This document shows positions 1 to 12,300 of a stretch of 64,000 bases of DNA, piece after piece. The position numbers and the translations under genes were made by a program. The number at the start of each line of letters is the position of its first letter. Within the stretch, counting starts at the first letter, position 1. This stretch comes from Pomphorhynchus laevis. Its lineage: Eukaryota > Acanthocephala > Palaeacanthocephala > Echinorhynchida > Pomphorhynchidae. Under the pieces are notes generated by a model that was given only the letters and a program-made list of their open reading frames with translations, was not told the origin of the DNA and searched no databases. The stretch is taken from NCBI GenBank assembly GCA_012934845.2, contig WNNJ02003295.1:124001-188000 (forward strand). Direction: 5' to 3'.

Positions 1-1890
1 GGCATATAAAGATATTTTTGAATATTGGAAAATATTTTGAATATTTTCTAATATTCAATTTTAAACATATTTTTTATATACTTGGTTACCGTTACCGTAA
101 ACTTGTCATGTATAGACGTAAGTGCCTCGTGGATTTTGAATAATTTATCACAGATTACCGAATTTGTTATTTGCAAATTCTTGGTTAAAAATATATAGCT
201 CACATTGCAGCTCAACCTTTTCAGTTCCGCTTGCGGAAAATAGTTAATCTTTCTGATTTCAGTACAACTGAAAAATCTAACTGATAGAAATATAAGTGAT
301 TACAGCTTATCTGATCGTATTTTGTAGCATATAAATGATTTTATAAATAAGAAACCTGATATTGATAGTAATGACATCTCGGTTCAACGCCTACTTCCAA
401 TCAATTATTCATTTTCATCAACAGTTTTCTGAACCTAATGAACTTCAACGAATTTCAAAGACGAACAATAACAAGTTATTGCAATTTACAGGGATAACTA
501 CAATATTATTCCGATTTCGCGAATTTCGAGCTTATAATACTCAATAATTGTGAAAATGAGTACCAATCGTGTTATTAAACATTCCCGAACCATCAACAAT
601 CATACCATCGATACTACTAATTGCGTCAAGTACTTTGAACATCTTGTTGCTTGTGATACTGAAGGTTGTGATGCCTGAGCAAGAGTAACAATCCACAATA
701 TTTCTTTCATTTGTCAGTTAGCGCTTTTACGGCCTCGTCAATTGACACTAATTCGATTAGATATTTAGCTACTAATGATCCCAATAATTCGATGACAAAT
801 AATACAAGCAGCATTGATATATCTAACTTAAATAGATTTGTCCTCCCTCGTTGCTCAACCCCTCCGTAGATACCTCCTCGTACCTCTTTGATCCATGATC
901 AGACCAGTTCTGTTGCTCTGTTGCCATCAAGTTATCGAAACCAACTTCCCAGAAATTAACTATCTCATTCCTTTTTCTTGCTTTCTCTCATCACTACTCA
1001 AAGCACAATTATCTACAATTACATTCATCTATAAGACTCTTATATCAACATTTTGCTTCTAATAATCCAACTACATCATAAAGGGAATACAAATTCCCTT
1101 TTTGTCAACCCAACACTTTATACCAATGAACATACATAAACCATCACATTCCCATTATTCTCTTAATTCACCTCTTAAATGAGCACATTTAAACTTTTCC
1201 ATCCTCATAAACGCCATGTTTTTCCCAATAGTTGCATAATTTTGAAATATACCTCTTTCTGGTTCTGATCAAGTGATCAATCTCGATTTGATCACGATGC
1301 TAACGCTGTTCGCTCCATTCTTAAACTTCTAAATCCAGTAATAAAAGACCATTAACTTTTCAATGAAATCAAACACTTATCTCTCATTTGTTTAAGATCA
1401 CTCTTCAGTGATACAACCTACCCTCCTTTATTTAAAGTTATCCTAAAAGATAGCTTTAAAGCCTCCTCCATTCTGTTCAGACGCTTTGTGCTACTATCTT
1501 CTACTCAAACTATATAATGTTTCCTGATCGCTCCGCATCTAGCATTGCCAACCTCGCATCCATCGTAATGAGAAACTTGTGACCATAACAGTGAAGCTTC
1601 CTTAGCAATCAAACATATTAATTTTCGTGTCGTCCGCATCCGACCCCAAATTCGATGGATGAAAAATGTCATTTTCGATATATGGGAAAATGTCATTTTC
1701 GATGGCTGAGAAAATGACATCTTCGATGGGTTTGGAAACGGTATTTTTGAAAATTAGTATAATTATTAAAGTAATGGTCATAACATGAATGAGGTTATTA
1801 AATAAAATAGCATTGTTCACAATGGTACAGTTAATTGTTAAATCACATTGTTTCGTTGTTAACTTTTAATATCAACATAAGTCGAAAATA
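1..1890. other. AT-rich stretch without a recognisable gene
   Basis: No exon of the downstream SPT gene and no RNA gene could be recognised. From about 840 to 1500 the plus strand becomes C- and T-rich, with a texture like the 5' parts of the L2-like LINEs at 42-44 kb and 53 kb, so it may be a decayed LINE 5' region. No reading frame is long enough to prove it. Confidence 0.35.
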
Positions 1891-1892
1891 CT

Positions 1893-2760
1893 TGAAGCGT
1901 TAGTAAAATTAATTAATCTTATATTCGAAAAAAGATATACATATATATGTTATAATAATTATAACGCATATCTAACAAAAATTAAACCATCAAGTAAATA
2001 TATGGATAACATTAAATTGTTAGAATCCTTAATAATTTTGATAAATCAAAATTAAACAAAATTATTTAAAGGTAGGGACATCTACTATTATCTCCAGTGA
2101 GAGGTAATAGTAGCCCAATTATAGCTGACTTGTTTTTAAGCTTTATATAATATGAATTTGTTCAGAACTGTTTAAAAAATAAATATTAATTATATAAAAA
2201 TATGAAATATATGTTTCGATGCATTGATGATGATAAAGAAGGTATATATCTAGATATGAACATTAAATTAACATTAACTAAAACTACTATTAATTTATAT
2301 CGTAAAGATGACATATTTAAATTTACAAGAAACATATTTTTGCATGAGCATTCATGCATACCATATAATATAAAATATAATACATTAAATAATGAAATTT
2401 TAAGAATTGCAACAATGTGTAATGATATTGGCTTTCTTCAAAATCATTTAAATAATTTAATAGATACATATTTTAAACTAGGTTACTATAAAAATAACAT
2501 CAAGCAGAAAATAGTTAAATATATAAATCAACACAATAATATAAAGAATAAATTTAAACTCTTAAGTGGCAAATTTTTATGGATGGATAATAAATAATAT
2601 ACTTTGTATTAGAATAAGATACTAGATAGTTTTACCAGAGGAAATACATCATTAGCATGTATTTGGCCCCGCTGCTATGTTAGGTAGAGGAACGGGGACC
2701 GAAACTTGATAACATAGCAGTTTTCCCAATTTCCTTTATTCCTTATTCTGATACATAGTT
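1893..2760 (+). mobile_element. Penelope-like retroelement fragment (copy A)
   Basis: The open frame at 2202-2597 matches the C-terminal part of the reverse transcriptase seen in the copies at 7.4-7.9 and 36.5-37.3 kb. Shared landmarks are an IDD-type catalytic remnant, a YLDMN strand and an [12 protein letters not shown] segment. Nucleotide similarity to those copies runs from about 1893 to 2760. The copy looks internally deleted and broken. Just after the frame (about 2615-2735) is a conserved non-coding tail, also present at 37.15-37.29 kb and on the minus strand at 52.0-52.2 kb, with two interleaved pairings. Assignment to Penelope-like elements rests on the style of the reverse transcriptase and is not certain. 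Confidence 0.55.
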
Positions 2761-3350
2761 TGTTATCTATTAATCAATTCATAAAAATTGATTTTTATTT
2801 TTAATTTCAGTTTATAATTCATCTTGATATAAATTATATAAAATCTTATAACAATTATTTATTATTAATCTTTTTTATTATTTAACTATTTAACTTTTAT
2901 TTTGCATTATTTTCGTTTTGCATTATAAAATACGTAGACTCAGTTAGCTTATTTAATTATAGAAAAGTTTATTTGTTTCTCGTAAAATTTTAAAACACGA
3001 ATTAATTTAATTTTCAAATTTAATTTGATTTGTAGATTTTGTTCTAATAAACTTAAACATCAATTCTTACTTTCTTGTTGATAAACTTAGGCAACCAAAA
3101 TTTATTTTCATTTAATAAGATAATTATTCATTTTGATGAATTGTTGGTAATTAAAATGCGGTTGAACTTTAATTTTCAAATTTAATTTTATTTTCAAAAA
3201 CTTAAACTATACAAACTATTACTTTCTGGTTGAAAATGTAAAGCAATCAAAGTCTCTTATTTTCATCTAATCCAAAAATTAACATGTGTATTTTTGGTCA
3301 TTATTATATCTAATTCGTATATTTTTTATTATTTTAATGTAAATTTAAAG
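2761..3350. other. AT-rich non-coding stretch upstream of an SPT exon
   Basis: A/T-rich sequence ending in the splice acceptor at 3349-3350. It presumably lies in an intron of the SPT gene, because the N-terminal half of that protein is not encoded after it. Nothing else is recognised. Confidence 0.5.
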
Positions 3351-6300
3351 ATTTGCTGGATTTGGAAAGAAAATTAAAAGAATATATCATATCCGGAAAT
3401 CCTAGGACTCTTCGACCCTGGAAAAAAATATTAATAATTGTTGAAGGCATTTACAGGTAAAATTGAATACAAAGATCACATGCATTTATTTTAAAATCAA
3501 TTCTAGCATGGAAGGAACTATTTCACCATTACCGCAATTGATTGCCTTAAAAAATAAATATCATGCCTATTTATTTGTTGATGAAGCTCATTCAATTGGC
3601 GCGATAGGCAAACATGGAAAAGGCATCGTTGACTATTTCAGCTGTAATCCTAGAGATGTCGATATTTTAATGGGAACATTTACAAAAAGTTTTAATTCAT
3701 GTGGTGGATACATTGCTGGTAATAAGGTAATTGTTTTAAATATGCTTTCATCAACTAGACTAGCTTAAGACGCTTTTATTTTAAAATATAAATGGACTAT
3801 ATATTTAAAATACAATTAATACAAAGGATTTTCTTCAGAGTAAATTTAATTGACTTTTTTCAAGAGAATAAAACAAAAACCTTATTCGTTCATTTTTGCC
3901 AATGCAATTGGCCTCTTCTGACATAAATTTTAGTCTGCTGTAATATTGATTGTAGATTTTCAATATTAAAATGATAATATACCGAAAGTCTTAATCAAGC
4001 GCATAAATTCAATTAAACTTGAAATTTTGTTTGTCTTTTACTAATTTCACCTTTTATTAATTGTGTTACGTCCTACAGTACAGTGAATTCATATTATTAG
4101 CAATTATTAAATAATAATTAATTATTTTATTGCTAATTATTTATTGTTATTATTTTATTGTTAATTTATTAACGTGTTAAATTATTAATTTAATTGATAA
4201 TTTTTTAAAGAAAATATTTTATTAATAAAAACGACTTTATTGATAGTGCACACTAAACCCATAATATCCTTTTATTTTCAGAAGTTTTACTAGAATGAAG
4301 AAGAAAATATTTTCCTTTATTTAATACAAATGACAACATCCTGTTATCATTCGGATTTCATCTAAAAACATGTTTTTTTTATTTTTTAAATTTAATTTTA
4401 ATCTTATTATTTAAATAAAGGAACATATTTTCTTTATCATTCCAATAAAACTTCTAATCGAAAATGGAAGGAGATTATGGATTTAGTGTAATAATAATTG
4501 ATAATTAGTATTATATTTTATTATTTATTAATTCATTTAATAAATGAATAAATTTATTAAATTAATAAAACATCATTAAAACTTCTTATTTGATATTTTA
4601 TTGACACTGTCAGCGCAATTAGAAATTCAGATGTTTTAACAAGTCATATATTATATATCCATTTAAAATTGTTTCTATACAGACTTATTAGCAGCTTACA
4701 GTTATCTCATAAATTAAAATATCATAAAATTAATAAATAATAAATAGTTAACTTACTGTAAAACAGTTGTCTTCTTGTTGCTATTAAATACAATAAAAAT
4801 TGCCTATACTAAAGCAATTACACAATTTTAGTTAGGCTATGTTTGTTAAAATCGTCGGTGATTTTGTTCTTTCTCTTATTTTTGTATAACAATTTAGCAC
4901 AATAGCTTGCCACATTTTCACAGCAGCTCGTCACCTGAATAATACTTAGTCAATGACCATAACATTTCGTCACATTTTTCACGAATGCTTAATCTTTGCA
5001 TGACAGTAATTTTTGCATTAGATTTCATCAAATAGAATTACTTAACTGAAACTGTATTTTGAACTATAAATTTAAAAATCGGAATATCGTAATTTGAAAA
5101 TATCAATTTCAATATCATTACAAATAGTTGCAATTCTTAAAATTTCATGATTTAATGTATTATTTAAGGAGAGTGAGACCATTCCGCGTGAATTTCTTGT
5201 AAAACATGTAAGCCAGACGCGAAAGAATGACGAATGCCGTTTCGTCATCACAATGACTCATCAGTGGCCAGATCCCTCCCACTACTGGATGCAGAGGAAG
5301 ACTGGCAGACGGCAATCAATGAATGAATCAATGTGAATGATGTACTAGAAAATTTCTAGTCACATCATCGAGTACTAAATCAGTACTACAGCTTCACCAA
5401 AAAGGATCATTAGCAAAAGCACTGGCAAATGCCAGCGCAGGTCTCTTTAATATCGGCTAACTTTTATCATGAATTTAAGGAGAGTGAGACCATTCCGCGT
5501 GAATTTCTTGTAAAGCATGTAAGCCAGACGCGAAAGAATGACGAATGCCGTTTCGTCATCACAATGACTCATCAGTGGCAGATCCCTCCCACTACTGGAT
5601 GCAGAGGAAGACTGGCAGACGGCAATCAATGAATGAATCAATGTGAATGATGTACTAGAAAATTTTCTAGTACCATCATAGAGTACTAAATCAGTACTAC
5701 AGCTTCACCAAAAAGGATCATAAGCAAAAGCACTGGCAAATGCCAGCGCAGGTCTCTTTAATATCGGCTAACTTTTATCATGAATTTAAGGAGAGTGAGA
5801 CCATTCCGCGTGAATTTCTTGTAAAGCATGTAAGCCAGACGCGAAAGAATGACGAATGCCGTTTCGTCATCACAATGACTCATCAGTGGCAGATCCCTCC
5901 CACTACTGGATGCAGAGGAAGACTGGCAGACGGCAATCAATGAATGAATCAATGTGAATGATGTACTAGAAAATTTTCTAGTACCATCATAGAGTACTAA
6001 ATCAGTACTACAGCTTCACCAAAAAGGATCATTAGCAAAAGCACTGGCAAATGCCAGCGCAGGTCTCTTTAATATCGGCTAACTTTTATCATGAATTTAA
6101 GGAGAGTGAGACCATTCCGCGTGAATTTCTTGTAAAGCATGTAAGCCAGACGCGAAAGAATGACGAATGCCGTTTCGTCATCACAATGACTCATCAGTGC
6201 CAGATCCCTCCCACTACTGGATGCAGAGGAGGACTGGCAGACGGCAATCAATGAATGAATCAATGTGAATGATGTACTAGAAAATTTTCTAGTAACATCA

Positions 6301-9300
6301 TAGAGTACTAAATCAGTACTACAGCTTCACCAAAAAGGATCATTAGCAAGAGCACTGGCAAATGCCAGCGCTGGTCTCTTTAATATCGGCTAACTTTTAT
6401 TTAAGGAGAGTGAGACCATTCCGCGTGAATTTCTTGTAAAACATGTAAGCCAGACGCGAAAGAATGACGAATGCCGTTTCGTCATCACAATGACTCATCA
6501 GTGGCAGATCCCTCCCACTACTGGATGCAGAGGAGGACTGGCAGACGGCAATCAATGAATGAATCAATGTGAATGATGTACTAGAAAATTTTCTAGTAAC
6601 ATCATAGAGTACTAAATCAGTACTACAGCTTCACCAAAAAGGATCATTAGCAAAAGCACTGGCAAATGCCAGCGCAGGTCTCTTTAATATCGGCTAACTT
6701 TTATCATGAATTTAAGGAGAGTGAGACCATTCCGCGTGAATTTCTTGTAAAACATGTAAGCCAGACGCGAAAGAATGACGAATGCCGTTTCGTCATAACA
6801 ATGACTCATCAGTGCCAGATCCCTCCCATTACTGGATGCAGAGGAGGACTGGCAGACGGCAATCAATGAATGAATCAATGTGAATGATGTACTAGAAAAT
6901 TTTCTAGTAACATCATAGAGTACTAAATCAGTACTACAGCTTCACCAAAAAGGATCATTAGCAAAAGCACTGGCAAATGCCAGCGCAGGTCTCTTTAATA
7001 TCGGCTAACTTTTATTTAAGGAGAGTGAGACCATTCCGCGTGAATTTCTTGTAAAACATGTAAGCCAGACGCGAAAGAATGACGAATGCCGTTTCGTCAT
7101 CACAATGACTCATCAGTACCAGATCCCTCCCACTATTGGATGCAGATCATTCGCATTGATTCACTCATTGATTGCCGTCTGCCAGTCCTCCTCTGCATCC
7201 AGTAGTGGGAAGGATCTGGCACTGATGAGTCATTGTGATGACGAAACGGCATTCGTCATTCTTTCGCGTCTGGCTTACATGTTTTACAAGAAATTCACGC
7301 GGAATGGTCTCACTCTCATTGATGAGTGATTGTGATGACGAAACGGCATTCGTCATTCTTTCGCGTCTGGCTTACATGTTTTAATGTATTATATTTTATA
7401 TTATATGGTATGCATGAATGCTCATGCAAAAATATGTTTCTTGTAAATTTAAATATGTCGTCTTTAAAGTAGTTTTAATTGATGTTAATTTAATGTTCAT
7501 ATCTAGATATATACCTAATAAGTAAGGCTTTCTGGATAAATTTGTTCACTAATTGAATAAAAATTATTAGAATTAAATACACATATATCATCAATGTATT
7601 GAAACATATATTTCATATATTTATATTATTTAGATTTAGTTTTTACACAGTTATGAACAAATTTATATTCTATAAAGTTTAAAAACAAGTCAGCTATAAT
7701 TGGGCTACTATTACCACCCATTGGAACACCTTTTACTTGTCTAAATATAGATGTCCCTACTTCTAAATAATTTTGATTTATTAAAATATTAAAGGATTCC
7801 AATAATTCAATTTTATCCATATATTTATATTTACTTGATGGTTTAATTTTTGTTAGATAGGCGTTATAGTTATTATAACATATATATGTATATCTTTATC
7901 CGAATATAAGATTAATTAATTTTACTAACGCTTTTGTAATATCTGCTAAATCTATTTAATATGTGGAAATTCTCATGTGAAAAGTTTTGTAAATTTAAAT
8001 ATTTAATCTTTACAATATAAATTAATAATATTTTTAAGTTATTTTCGTTTCACTTTTGCACTTCGACATATTTAGCAACATCCATCACTTTTTAATAATT
8101 CAGTACTTCTTTACTAACATTTAGTCACTTCTAAAATGTAGCTCAACAACTTTTCAACATACCTTAACTTTTTTTATCAATTTTTAATACCTTCTTTACT
8201 TATTTGTCACGATAGTATAGCTTGTTGAGATAAGACCAGCAAAGTGTATTCAAAAGTTACGACGACAAAGCGATGAAATTGAATAAAAGCGAAATATTCG
8301 TTAAAGTCAATAGTTTATAGATGATATTAATCCGATATATACGTTAATATTAAAGTTTATATTTGGACAGTTCATTAATAAGATGTAAAACGTTAATGTT
8401 AAATCATGAAGCATTGTTCAAACAATTTAGACCGAGGTTACTCATTTGAATTCTGTTATTTATATTTTGAGAAATATTAGACTGAACAAATGATGTAGGT
8501 ATTGATTACGCAATTATTATACACATGATATGCTAAATTACTTGAATGTGTTACGTGGTATAATTTATAAAAGCTAATTTATAAAAACATCAAATAAACA
8601 TTTCAACAATTGACTTTAAAAATTATTGATTTCGTTTTGCAGGATCTAATAAGTCACTTAAGAAAATATTCTCATGCTCAATTTTACGCTTCTTCAATGA
8701 GTCCACCTATTATGCAACAAATAATTGGGGTTATTGATCATATAGAAGCAAGTTCGAAGGATTCAGCAGGTAATGCGGATGAATTGTAATAAGCTTCTAT
8801 CTATTCATGGTGTGATAAAATACGTGTTGAGTAGCCGTGTACGAATTTTATTTTCATAAAATAAAATTTAATATTACATCACTTTAAACCTCACATACAT
8901 TTATTTATATATCCTCCACATTTCATATCTGCATTACAGCAATAAGCTTTAAAGCTTATTTTGATTTACTTTTATATCAAAAATTAATAGAACAATTCTT
9001 ATTTTCTTTGTTGTTTCTAATACTCCGTTGACGTCAGTTTTGATGGTCTGTCTCCAGGGTTTCATATTCGCTGCCCATTTTATCCGAGATGCACAGTGTC
9101 ATCCTATCCACTATTATGCTGTACATCCACCTTCGTATCGATTTGTAGTAATAAATTGATTCTCCATATCTCTGTATGTTTTACTGAATGAATTTGCTCG
9201 ACTTACATGTCCGAATCGTCTCAAACTTCGTACTGCTTGTTTTAAACATGCGAAACTTTAGAATTCTTTCTAATCTCTGTGGTAAATAATTCCTCGACAC

Positions 9301-12300
9301 TTGAAGTTTGGACTTAACTATTATAGATTAAAAATTGGTCTATGGTGTGCTTGCTAATCAACGGCACAGTTTCCTATACCCCATTACTTTCATTTTCCAT
9401 ATACAAGAGGTGGCCAACTCATGGCGCATTGGACGATGCACGATGGCGCATTATCTTTTTAATAAAGACGGGATTTTTCTTATAAAGTTGTTAATAAAAA
9501 TTTTCAGTTATTTTACGATTATTTCCAAAAGTTAGTTTGAACACTTTACTTAATAACGAAAGGGAAATTGGCTCTTCATTGAAATGTGTTGGTCACCTCT
9601 GCCATGTACGATCAGTTTTTATTGTTATAATAGCTTTACTGAATATCTCGGTTGTTATCTCAGTTGCTATTTTGGGTTGTCTACAACAACCCAATATAGA
9701 AAATATCATCAACTCAATATTTGATATTTCATGCAATAACGATCATAAGATTTCATACATCAGATTTAATATTTTTTTAAATTTATCTAAACCAAGATGA
9801 ACTGTATCGTTAATATTTTTCAGTATGATGAGTAATGATATCCAGATAATATAGATTGTAAAAATTAATTTAATTTGATTTCATAAAATCATAAAAATTA
9901 TAAAATCCCACTTTTGAGTGGGATTAAAACATTGTTCATAGTAGAACAATTTTCTTTGAGAATTAATTGTTATAATTTCAAGTCATTATGGCAATTCGAC
10001 AATTTCCTATTGAGAAAATAATTATATACAATAATATAATTAAAATATAATTATGTAAACAAGTTTTATTATCTATCAAGGTGAACAAAATCGGATTCCG
10101 AATTCTAGACAAATGTGTGTGAATTCTGCTGTTTTAATAAACAATTGATTTAGTTAAAATAAGCAATAAATAATTAATCATTTTAATAAATAATTGATTT
10201 AGTTTAAATAAAGTTAATTAATAAATCAATGTATAACAATTTATAACATAATTACTCAATTTATTGATTTTAAAATTCAATTTATCTAACTACTTATTAT
10301 TTTGACGATTGGCACATATAAATAAAGTATTTTCCTCCATGTTAAACTAGAAGTACATGTTTAAGAGATTGAACGATATTTGTTTATAAAATGTCTTGTT
10401 TCGAATTTATAAAGGATCCCACCGTAACTAGAGTTTTAATATATAATACGATTTTAGTATACTTTAACTTAATTTACTATAATTTATAAACATCGATTGT
10501 TAATGTGAAGTCTAATTCCGAATTCTAGCCAAATGTGTGCAACTTCTGTAGAACAGAAGCTATTTCAGAAAACATTCTGAAATGAACTCAATGAAGTAAA
10601 ACATTGATGTCTACTTGCTCTCCTCGTTCACCATTTTCAAAAAAAGTTGCACAATTGCATATAACTTTAAAAGCGAAATCGTTCCAAACAATTTTGTAGA
10701 TTACTATGGAAAGCAACGATGTTCGATTAAACAAAAGAAAATATACGACTATAAGATCAATTTGTTTATAGTCAAATCGAATAAGCTAACTTAGATTATT
10801 ATTTGCTATTTAAATTAAAAAACGTTATATACTTAAAACTTTAAAAGAATTTTTAATAATTTATATTAAAAAGCTAAATTACATCATACCAAACTAGATT
10901 ATTCCAGTCTTTATCGTGACACCATATCTGCCAAAACCCATAAATGGTTCAACTATAAAAACATTTAAAGTTATATTTTCCATACCTACAGCTTATAAAA
11001 ATATATTTATGGTGATGTAGCTTCGGATGACACACGAGTAGCGAAGCTTGCATGGAATACAAAGTACCTAAGAACGTATCTAAAATCATTAAACTACATC
11101 GTTTATGGTGACGATAACTCACCGGTTATTCCAGTCATGCTATTTGCAACATCCAAAATAGGGTAAGCTATTCGTTTTAGAATTAAAAAATTTAAATAAT
11201 TAGATTAGCAAAACATTAAGACTTTACAAATTTCCTATTTATATTTCAATTCATATTGCAGTAATTATATAACTACTTATTTGGTTGCGTAAATCTAAAT
11301 AGGCCGTGAATCAAACTAACCAGATCACCTGAGTGAATCTACATATTTGTGGAAAAATAAATAAATTTAGATTTAGCTTATATAATTCGGTTTTCTTTAA
11401 TGTAAAATCTGTTATTCTGCTACGACATGTTGGTATAATTTAAACCCGAGTAAAATGTAGTCCAAATATACAAACGCGCAGATTTAGGAAGATTACTGCT
11501 TCATCATATACCGTTGGCATTATAATGCCATTAAATAAAAAATTATCGACGACTAGCTTGAATTGTAAGAATTATGCCATTATATTATAATGGCTTAATT
11601 ATTTTATCATATATTATTTGAATGATTTTTAAGAAAACCAATATCATTACATATGACAGGTGTTATTAAGCTATCAGGATAAAGTTTTTATTGAAGAGTT
11701 TTATTTTACTTTAACGATACTCTTATGATTTATATATTTTATAAATGTACAGGAACGAAGAAATTGGTTTTATTCCATAAATTAACAATATTTGATAGCT
11801 ACTGCAATTCTCTTCAATAAATTGAAACAGTTAAATATTTATATTTAATTTTTGTCGAATTGAATTTTTATCATGGCCTAAATATATAAAACAAATTATT
11901 TAAATGATTCTTACGAAGACCGATATTATTGTATATTATGGCAATACTAAAAATTTCGTTTATTCAAAAATGTTTCTTTAAAATTTAAATAATTTATCTC
12001 AATGATCTATGACATGTAAATTGCATGTGCGTAAAAATATGAAGATATACCACTAAAGGCTTCCAGGAATAAACTCAAAATCATTTGTAATCCATGTCTT
12101 TGGATTCTTTTTGAAATCATATCGTGGTAAAAGTTAAGAACGTATTCGTAACGTAGATTGAATTGACTAACTTTTTATACATCACGGCTTAATAACTATT
12201 ATATAGCTTTTGACTGTGAATATTTAAAGTTGGATCATTAAATTTATAATTTAAATCTCGGTGTCGATTATTATACTTTTTGAGCGTTAAATATATTTAA

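Larger units (their letters stand above)
5164..7379. repeat. 311-bp tandem array bearing type III hammerhead ribozymes (retrozyme-like)
   Basis: Direct units begin with GGAGAGTGAGACC at about 5168, 5479, 5790, 6101, 6405, 6716 and 7020. The period is 311 bp, or 304 bp where a short deletion occurs. At about 7146-7150 the sequence switches to an inverted partial unit, then a second inverted piece runs to 7379. Units are nearly identical, so the array is young or homogenised. Small open frames appear in every unit only because of the repetition; I do not think they are genes. Each full unit has a hammerhead on the minus strand. Exact 13-bp duplications flank the array. Confidence 0.9.
5085..7925 (-). 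mobile_element. Penelope-like retroelement (copy B), split by a ribozyme array
   Basis: The minus strand from about 7925 to 7380 matches the reverse-transcriptase region of copies A and C, including a [19 protein letters not shown] block encoded at 7626-7820. The match stops at 7380 and resumes at 5163, continuing to about 5085 with the segment that follows directly in copy C. The 2.2 kb between is a tandem array with its own 13-bp target duplication. The element is incomplete and broken. It lies in intron 2 of the SPT gene. Confidence 0.6.

Noticed and set aside
5429-6869. Repeated 64-67 residue open frames on both strands ([16 protein letters not shown]... and [12 protein letters not shown]...)
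   Set aside because: They recur only because the 311-bp unit recurs, overlap the ribozyme on both strands and show no protein family features.
6684-6878. CRISPR-like array (regular repeats at 5-7 kb)
   Set aside because: Units are 311 bp, identical throughout and without short spacers; the genome is eukaryotic.
9903-9927. Rho-independent terminator-like hairpin
   Set aside because: It lies in an animal intron; the short hairpin has no supported role.
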